This document shows positions 58,611 to 64,000 of a stretch of DNA of 64,000 nucleotides, piece by piece. The DNA comes from Flaviflagellibacter sp963786225 (GTDB taxonomy: Bacteria; Pseudomonadota; Alphaproteobacteria; Rhizobiales; Methylopilaceae). The position numbers and the translations under genes were made by a program. How positions within the stretch are numbered: the first letter of the stretch is position 1; the number at the start of each line of letters is the position of its first letter. Where the stretch lies: positions 1-64,000 of the forward strand of contig CAWAYQ010000030.1 of NCBI GenBank assembly GCA_963786225.1, written 5' to 3'. The notes beneath the pieces are model-generated. The model did not search any database. It was not told the origin of the DNA and saw only the letters and a program-made list of their open reading frames with translations.

Positions 58611-60093
58611 TGGGCATTACGCGGCCGATCGCGGAACATGCCCGGCGGCTTGCCCGGCGACACCGCCTTCATGTTCGAGGGGCGGAAAACCACACGCCGC
58701 GATCTCGACCAGACCATCGCACGGCTCGCGGCCTTCCTTGCCGCGCGGACGCCGCGTGACGGCGCGGTCGCGCTCGATCTGCCGAACGGGCCCGCGCTCG
58801 CGGTCCTGTTCCTCGCGGCGGCGGCGGCGGGGCGCGATGCGCAGATCCTGGATTGCGACTGGCCGGTCGACACCGCACGTTCCGTCGTGACCACGCTCAA
58901 TCCCGCGCTCGTCATCACGTCGCGCGCCGGCATTCACGACAAGGCGCTGATCGTGAACGGCGAGCCGTCCACGGAGGAGGTGGCGGCGGCGCTGGGCGCG
59001 CCGGCCGAGTTCCGCCGTGTCTCGGAGCCCGATCCCGAACTCATTTTCTACACCGGCTTCACCTCCGGCTCGACCGGCCTGCCGAAGGGGTTCCGCCGCA
59101 CGCACCGTTCCTGGATCGCGAGCTTCGCGGGCGCGCAGGAAGAGTTCGGCATCGGCCCCGCGGATTGCGTGTTCGCGCCGGGCCCGCTCAGTCATTCCAT
59201 GCCACTTTACGCTTTGGCGAGCGCGCTGCACGCCGGGGCGAAATTCGCGCTGGTGCGCGGCTTCCAGGCGCATTCGGCGCTGCGCGCCATCAGCCGCCAA
59301 CCGCATCACCGTTTTCTACACGGTGCCCGCGCAGCTCCTCCTGACCATCGAGGCGGCGGAGGCCGAAGGCACGGTGTGCCACGGCGTGCGCCTCATTCTG
59401 TGTTCGGGTTCGAAATGGCCGGTAAAGCTGACGCCGCGCCTGAAGAAGATATTTCCGCACGCGGTGTTCGCCGAGTTCTACGGCGCTTCGGAACTGAGCT
59501 TCATCACGCTCGCGCGGAGCGACGAGCGTGTGCCGAAGACATCCGTCGGCCGCGCCTTTCCGGGCGTCACCGTCAGCATTCGCAGCGCCGGCGGCAAGCG
59601 GGCCGCGACGGGCCGGACCGGCCTTGTCTTCGCCGAGAGCGCGCTTGTCTTTTCCGGCTATGCGGGCGGCGAGGGCGATATTATCCGGGCGGGCGAAGCG
59701 ATGTCGGTCGGCGACCGGGGCTTTCTCGACAAGAACGGATTTCTGCATCTCGCCGGGCGTACAGACCGGCTGGTGATTTCATCCGGCCGCAACATCCAGC
59801 CCGAAGAAGTGGAAGCGGTGCTCGATCGTCATCCCGCGGTGCTGGCTTCGGCGGTGTTCGGCGTGGAGGACGCCAAGCGCGGCGAGCGCCTTGTTGCGAT
59901 GGTGCGGTTGAAGGAGGGCAAAAATCCCGCCGCATCCGACCTTGCGCAGCATCTGCGCAAAGTCCTGCCCGCCTACAAAGTGCCGGGGCGTTTCGCGAAG
60001 ATAGACGAGTGGCCGGCGACGCGCCTCGGCAAGACCGATTACGCGAAAGTCCGGAAGCTGTGGGACGACGAAGCCTGCGAGGCGCTGGAGTGA
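58610..60093 (+). CDS. AMP-forming acyl-CoA ligase linked to biotin genes, two frame breaks
   Basis: An ANL-superfamily ligase of about 495 residues that activates a carboxylic acid with ATP and CoA. Motifs: FTSGSTGLPKG, EFYGASELSF, GDRGFLDKNGFLHLAGRTDR (with VISSGRNIQPEEVE next) and the C-terminal Lys in RLGKTDY. The ATG at 58610 overlaps the bioY stop; breaks are near 58648 (HARRL / PGDTAFMFEGRK) and 59298 (ISR / ITVFYTVPAQLLL). The bioY-ligase-thiolase order resembles yhfU-yhfT-yhfS of Bacillus subtilis, which is in the biotin regulon. The substrate is unknown; pimelate or a biotin-related side chain is plausible. Confidence 0.85.
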
Positions 60094-61225
60094 GCGCTTT
60101 CATCATCGCCGCGCGCCGCACCGCCGTCGCGCCGCGTGACGGCGCGTTTCGGGGGGTCGAGGTGCACGATCTCGCGGCGCCCGTCATCCTCGCGGCGCTT
60201 GAAGATGCCGGTATCGCGCGCGGCGAGGTCGACGATGTCATTCTCGGCAATGCGTTGTACGGCGGCGGCAATCCGGCCCGCATGGCGGCGCTCGCCGCCG
60301 GATTGCCGGACAGTGTTCCCGCGCTGACATCTGGACACGCAATGCTGTGCGGGCCTCGACGCGATCATGCTGGCCGCCGCGCGCGTCGCGGCCGGGGAGG
60401 CGGATGTCGTGATCGCGGGCGGCGTCGAAAGTTTCAGCCGTGCGCCGTTGCGCTTCGTGCGGCCGCGCGGGCCGGATGAGATGCCGCGTGAATATCAGCG
60501 TCCGCCTTTCGCGCCGTTCGCCGAGCGCGATCCGGACATGGTCCAGGCGGCGGCCATGCTCGCGGCGGAGCTCGGCATGTCGCGCGAGCGGCAGGAGGCG
60601 TTCGCGGTCGAAAGCCATCGCAAGGCGCGGCACGGTGTCGGCGAGGGCGAGATCGTGGTCGTGGAAAATCTCGCGCGCGACGCCTTCACCCGAGCGCTCG
60701 ATCCGCGCATCTGCGCGCGGCTGCCGGTTCTCGCGGGCGATGCCGAACACGGCGTTACGGCGGCGACCGTCGCGGTCGAGGCGGATGCGGCGGCTGTTGT
60801 GATCGTGGTGTCGGAGAAAATCGCACGGCGCGCGACCTCGGCTTTGCGCGTCATCGGCGGCGCGCGGCGCGGCGGCGAGCCTGAGCGTCCGGGGCTTGCG
60901 CCGGTCGCGGCTGCAAACGCGCTTCTTGCGAAGCACGGCATCGCGGCGGGCGATCTTTCGGTGTCGGAAGTGATGGAAGCGTTCGCCGTTCAGGCCATGG
61001 CCTGCATTGACGGGATCGGGCTCGACCCGGCCAGTGTCAATCGCGGCGGAGGGGCGCTTGCGCGCGGCCACCCGATCGGGGCGTCCGGCGCGATCCTGTG
61101 CGTACGCTTGTTCCAGGACAGAATGCCGAAGAAAGCAGAAATCCGCCTCGAAGGGCGGCTTTCTGGGGCTCGCGGCAATTGCCGCGGCGGGCGGGCTCGG
61201 AAGCGCGCTGTTACTGGGCGATTGA
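60090..61225 (+). CDS. Thiolase linked to biotin genes, two frame breaks
   Basis: A thiolase of about 378 residues. The nucleophile Cys is in DTQCCAGLDAI, the His in ARGHPIGASGA and the second catalytic Cys in AILCVRLF; SEVMEAFAVQAMA is also typical. Breaks lie near 60330 (VPALT / DTQCCAGLDA) and 61150 (AEIRLEG / GFLGLAAIAAAGGLG), the gene ending SALLLGD at 61225. GTG start overlaps the ligase stop. It should cleave or make a beta-ketoacyl-CoA from the acid activated by the ligase. Confidence 0.88.
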
Positions 61226-61716
61226 CGCGAGCTGCGGGGACCGCCGCTGCGGCGGGCGAGGCTGACCTGCGTCATCTGCGTCTTGTTGGCGACGACGGAA
61301 AGCGAAATGCCGCTGCCGCCGTTCGAGATCGTCATCGTGGCAGGCTCGGCGCCGCGAACCGCGAGAATGATCGTATTGCCCCGGCGGCGTCCGGACAGCG
61401 AGGCCGAACCGGCCACGCCGTTATAGGTGCCGGTGTAGGTGCCGTTCGCACCGGCGCGGAGCGAGGCCGAAATGTTCTTGCTCATCATGCCGGCATTGCA
61501 GGTGCCGCCGATATTGACGGAGGTCGCCGTCGACGAGCCCGAAACCTTGCATGAAATCTGGTGGGGTTCGCCCGCCGCTTCCATGCGTACCTGCCCGCCG
61601 CCCGAAAACGAGCCTTGGAAGCGTTTCAGAAAATCAGCTTCGGACGCCTGAGCGGCACCGGAAAAAGCGGCAAAGGCGCAAACCCCCGCCAGCGCAAAGC
61701 GCGTCGGATAGATCAT
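61211..61716 (-). CDS. Secreted protein, paralogue A (3' end uncertain)
   Basis: A secreted protein of about 150-165 residues of unknown function. The start at 61716 follows GGAGATGTGGGG and gives the signal peptide MIYPTRFALAGVCAFAAFSG. The mature part opens ASEADFLKRFQGSFSGGGQV and has two Cys (ISCKVSG, GGTCNAG). It is the paralogue of the next gene, which opens ASEADYLKRFEGSFKGAGKV. After TQMTQVSL the open frame runs on for hundreds of codons antisense to the thiolase gene; the paralogue ends there, so a one-base break near the end is likely, with a TAA at 61211 in the next frame. Confidence 0.7.
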
Positions 61717-61836
61717 CCCCACATCTCCAGATTTTGCGTGTGGCGCCAAAAGCCCGGGAAATGGGGCGCAAATAGGGGGCGGCTGTGGCGCACGAAGGGC
61801 TCATACGTCTTAAGGTTACCTGTCAGATTGACGCAG

Positions 61837-62344
61837 TCAGGGAACCAATTTGATGTCCGTCATACGCACGACCTGGCCGCCGGGCGTCGCCTCGTCGTCC
61901 ACGGCGAACGAAAAGCCGTTACCGCTGTTGGAGATAGTCATCGTCGCCTTCTGATCGCCGTTGACCGGCTTCGGCCAGGTCACGGTCAGGACGACATTGT
62001 CTCCGGTGCGGCGTCCCTGGACGGCGGCGGGGCCGATTTTCGAGCCGGTATAGACGCCGGAATAGGTGCCGTCGGGCGAGACGGTCAGGTCCGCGCCGAT
62101 CTTGCGGGTGACAACGGCCATGGCCCGGCAGGTGCCGCCAAGGCTGATCCTCGTATCCGTGGCATTGCCGGAAACGCTGCATTTGACGTTGTAGGGAGAG
62201 CCGTCGGCTGCGGTCCGGACCTTGCCCGCGCCCTTGAACGAGCCCTCGAAGCGCTTGAGATAGTCGGCCTCCGACGCAAAAGCAGGTCCGGCGAGGGCGG
62301 CGGTCACGGCCGCCAGCGCGATGCGGTCGCAGTGGACATGTCAT
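61837..62344 (-). CDS. Secreted protein, paralogue B, frame break in signal peptide
   Basis: A secreted protein of about 168 residues, paralogous to the gene downstream. The mature sequence ASEADYLKRFEGSFKGAGKV, NVKCSVSG, GGTCRAM and DGTYSGVYTG matches paralogue A along its length. In frame, only a GTG at 62307 is available, which leaves a signal peptide too short; a one-base correction near 62322 joins it to the ATG at 62344, which follows GGAGAG. The family is unknown to me; the repeated G-x-Y-x-G strands suggest a small beta-barrel. Confidence 0.72.
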
Positions 62345-62535
62345 CTCTCCAGAGTTCGGGTCGGCTTCAGACCGACCCCAGTGGACGCCGGAAATGAGGC
62401 GCACACAGGGCCTGGGGCGGGCGCCTCAGGGCGGTACCTTTCTTAGAAGAGACGAATTGGTTATCTGGTTCCGGCATGCTGGCCGCGAACAGGGCTTGAA
62501 TGATTTGAAAGTCGATCTTCTGGCAGGCACGGCAA

Positions 62536-63366
62536 ATGGCGGGGGACGCGCCCCCCGAGGCCGGCTGCCGCGTGTCGTGGTGTTCGATTCCGGGCTGGGC
62601 GGACTGACCGTCCACACCGAGATCGCCCGCCTGATGCCGGGCGCGGAACTGATCTATATCGGCGATACGGCGGTGTTTCCTTATGGGCGTCTGCCGGAAA
62701 AAGACCTGGTCGACCGGGTCTCGGCCGTGATCGGCGAGGCCATCCGGCTTTATGAGCCGGATCTGGTGGTCATCGCCTGCAACACGGCGTCGACTTTGGC
62801 GCTGCCGGTTCTGCGCGCGGAGTTTTCCATTCCCTTTGTCGGCACGGTCCCGGCCATCAAGCCCGCCGCGGCGCAATCGACCTCGGGGCGCGTCAGCGTT
62901 CTGGCGACGCCCGGCACCGTCGCGCGCGATTACACGCGCGAGCTTGTTGCGGCGCATGCGCAGGAGTGCCGCGTCACGCTCGCGGGCAGCGCGAAGCTTG
63001 CCGGCTTCGCGGAAGCCGAGCTCAACGGAATGCCCGCGAGCGATGCGGACATTCTCGAAGAAATACGGCCTGCCTTTGTCGAGGAAGACGGCGCGCGCAC
63101 CGATGTCGTCGTGCTGGCCTGTACGCATTATCCGCTGATCGTGCACCGGCTCGAGAGGCTCGCGCCGTGGCCCGTGACATGGCTCGACAGCGCACCCGCG
63201 ATCGCGCGCCGTGTCGCAAGTCTTGTCGGCGACATGCCCGATGCGCCGGCCGTCGCGGCGCGCGCATTGTTTACGTCCACATCAGACATTTCCGCAGGCC
63301 CTGCGCGCGGCGCTCAGCGATCGCGGTATCGCCGAGACCGGCGTGCTCGCCGTGCCTCAAGGCTGA
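62536..63366 (+). CDS. murI: Glutamate racemase MurI, two probable frame breaks
   Basis: Glutamate racemase (EC 5.1.1.3) of about 277 residues, which supplies D-glutamate for peptidoglycan. Both catalytic Cys motifs are seen, VIACNTAST and VLACTHYPL, with VVVFDSGLGGLTV and IGDTAVFPYG. Its natural N-terminus is probably MAGDAPPEA at 62536 joined by a break near 62565 to LPRVVVFDSG; the C-terminus FPQALRAALSDRGIAETGVL ends at 63366 after a break near 63283. Read without correction, the frame runs on into the next gene and looks like a MurI-GNAT fusion, which I reject. Confidence 0.9.
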
Positions 63367-63371
63367 CGCCC

Positions 63372-63902
63372 ATGCTCAGTCTGCTGTTCCCCACGATGGT
63401 CGAGGTCAACGATCTGTTCGGCGACGTGCCGCACGAGGGGCATCTCGCGGGTGTCGAGAAGATGTTCGCGGACGAGCGCGTGATGAAGACTTTGGGCGGC
63501 GTTCGGCCGGCCGCGGCGGCGAAAGCCTTTATCGGCCGCGAGCGCGCGCATTGGCGCGAGCATAGTTTCGGCATGTGGTTCTTCCGCGATCTCGAGAGCG
63601 GATCGTTCGCCGGATGGGGCGGCATTCGCCGTGTGGAGTTCGAGGGCGAACAGGTCGTCGAACTTGCCTATTCGCTGATGCCGCAACATTGGGGCCGCGG
63701 ATCGGCAACCGAAATCGGCAAACTCGCGACCCAGCTCGGGTTTGAAAATCTCGGGCTGACCGAAGTCGTCGGCTTCGTGCTGACGGACAACGCACGCTCG
63801 GAAGCGGTCCTGGTGCGCTGCGGGTTCGAAAACGAGCGGCCGATCGAACGCTCCGGCCTGCCGCATCTTCTCTACCGGCGGACGGCCGGGCAGCGCGCTT
63901 AA
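63372..63902 (+). CDS. GNAT family N-acetyltransferase
   Basis: A 176-residue acetyltransferase of the RimJ/RimL-like GNAT group. The acetyl-CoA loop is HWGRGSATEIGKLA (R/Q-x-x-G-x-G/A), preceded by ELAYSLMPQ and followed by LTEVVGFVLTDNARSEAVLVRCGF (in part: GFVLTDNARSEAVL), the usual motif B. It starts five bases after the corrected murI stop. Such enzymes acetylate protein N-termini, antibiotics or small amines; the target is unknown. Confidence 0.88.
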   Translation: MLSLLFPTMVEVNDLFGDVPHEGHLAGVEKMFADERVMKTLGGVRPAAAAKAFIGRERAHWREHSFGMWFFRDLESGSFAGWGGIRRVEFEGEQVVELAYSLMPQHWGRGSATEIGKLATQLGFENLGLTEVVGFVLTDNARSEAVLVRCGFENERPIERSGLPHLLYRRTAGQRA

Positions 63903-64000
63903 GCGGACGCCGGAACCTTCGGGTTCGCGAATCTTCGGCCTCAGTCCGAGGAGATGACAGATCGCCTGGACGAGATCGGCGCGGTTCATCGTGTAGAAGT
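63899..64000 (-). CDS. C-terminal end of a gene entering from the right edge
   Basis: On the minus strand the edge reads ...FYTMNRADLVQAICHLLGLR and then PKIREPE. The pattern T-x-R-A-D-L-V-x-x-x-x-x-L resembles the last helix of LuxR-type DNA-binding domains, but only some 30 codons are in the window. In one frame it runs on antisense to the GNAT gene; with a one-base shift it would stop at a TAA (63899-63901) that overlaps the GNAT stop. Too little is present for a firm call. Confidence 0.4.

Noticed and set aside
60238..61749. Minus-strand open frame of about 500 codons opposite the thiolase
   Set aside because: Only its first part, a secreted protein, is supported; the rest is antisense to the thiolase.
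62394..63902. Single open frame that looks like a glutamate racemase-acetyltransferase fusion
   Set aside because: The proper MurI C-terminus with its own stop is found one frame over at 63366, and the GNAT ATG follows five bases later; the fusion is produced by a frame break.
49000..64000. Programmed ribosomal frameshifting as the explanation for split genes
   Set aside because: The breaks occur in many unrelated genes, in both directions, without slippery heptamers or consistent downstream structures.

Overview
The window looks like a chromosomal segment of a GC-rich alphaproteobacterium, most likely a member of the Hyphomicrobiales (Rhizobiales). The grounds are the strong G/C third-position bias, the gene neighbourhoods (urtABCDE next to urease, bioMNY, imelysin cassette, pqqABCDE, soxCD) and three families of palindromic intergenic repeats of the kind common in that order. 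I cannot name the genus. There is no phage, CRISPR array, rRNA operon or intact insertion sequence; the content is metabolic and transport genes.

Layout. 1-0.6 kb: one unrecognised ORF. 0.6-7.9 kb: a sugar locus with a TIM-barrel isomerase/epimerase divergent from a ROK repressor, a ribose-type ABC importer (ATPase, permease, binding protein) and a Gfo/Idh/MocA dehydrogenase. 8.4-11.5 kb: pqqABCDE, tightly coupled. 11.6-15.4 kb: two exported sorbosone/glucose-type dehydrogenases with a c-type cytochrome and a DUF2231-like membrane protein, plausible users of PQQ. 15.7-17.5 kb: a soxC-soxD pair without other sox genes. 18-25.1 kb: an MFS exporter, tRNA(CAU), a PilZ protein, a cytochrome c, an esterase, and a TctC-like binding protein translationally coupled to a sensor-GGDEF-EAL protein. 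25.2-38.2 kb (minus strand): urea uptake and urease, urtABCDE-ureD-ureAB-GFA-ureC-dps-DUF6314-ureE-ureF-ureG, headed by a near-consensus sigma-54 promoter. 38.7-43.6 kb: an iron-type cassette imelysin / di-haem oxidoreductase / imelysin / DUF1513. 43.6-44.4 kb: PAP2 phosphatase. 44.4-52.5 kb: an RpiR regulator divergent from an operon of APC permease, glutamine-synthetase-like ligase, aldehyde dehydrogenase, iron alcohol dehydrogenase, class I amidotransferase and HAD phosphatase, which reads as a gamma-glutamylation route for an amino alcohol such as ethanolamine. 52.8-56.1 kb: gnd-zwf-pgl. 56.2-61.2 kb: bioM-bioN-bioY-bioY-acyl-CoA ligase-thiolase. 61.2-64 kb: two secreted paralogues, murI, a GNAT acetyltransferase and the edge of a further gene.

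A quality warning applies to the whole window. About thirty genes or gene joints need one-base frame corrections, including genes that should be essential or conserved (murI, zwf, pgl) and the T-loop of the tRNA. The breaks leave both flanking frames perfectly conserved and are dense after 49 kb, so I treat them as base-calling or assembly indels, not as gene decay. Genes so affected are listed as one CDS spanning both frames, with the break positions in the text.
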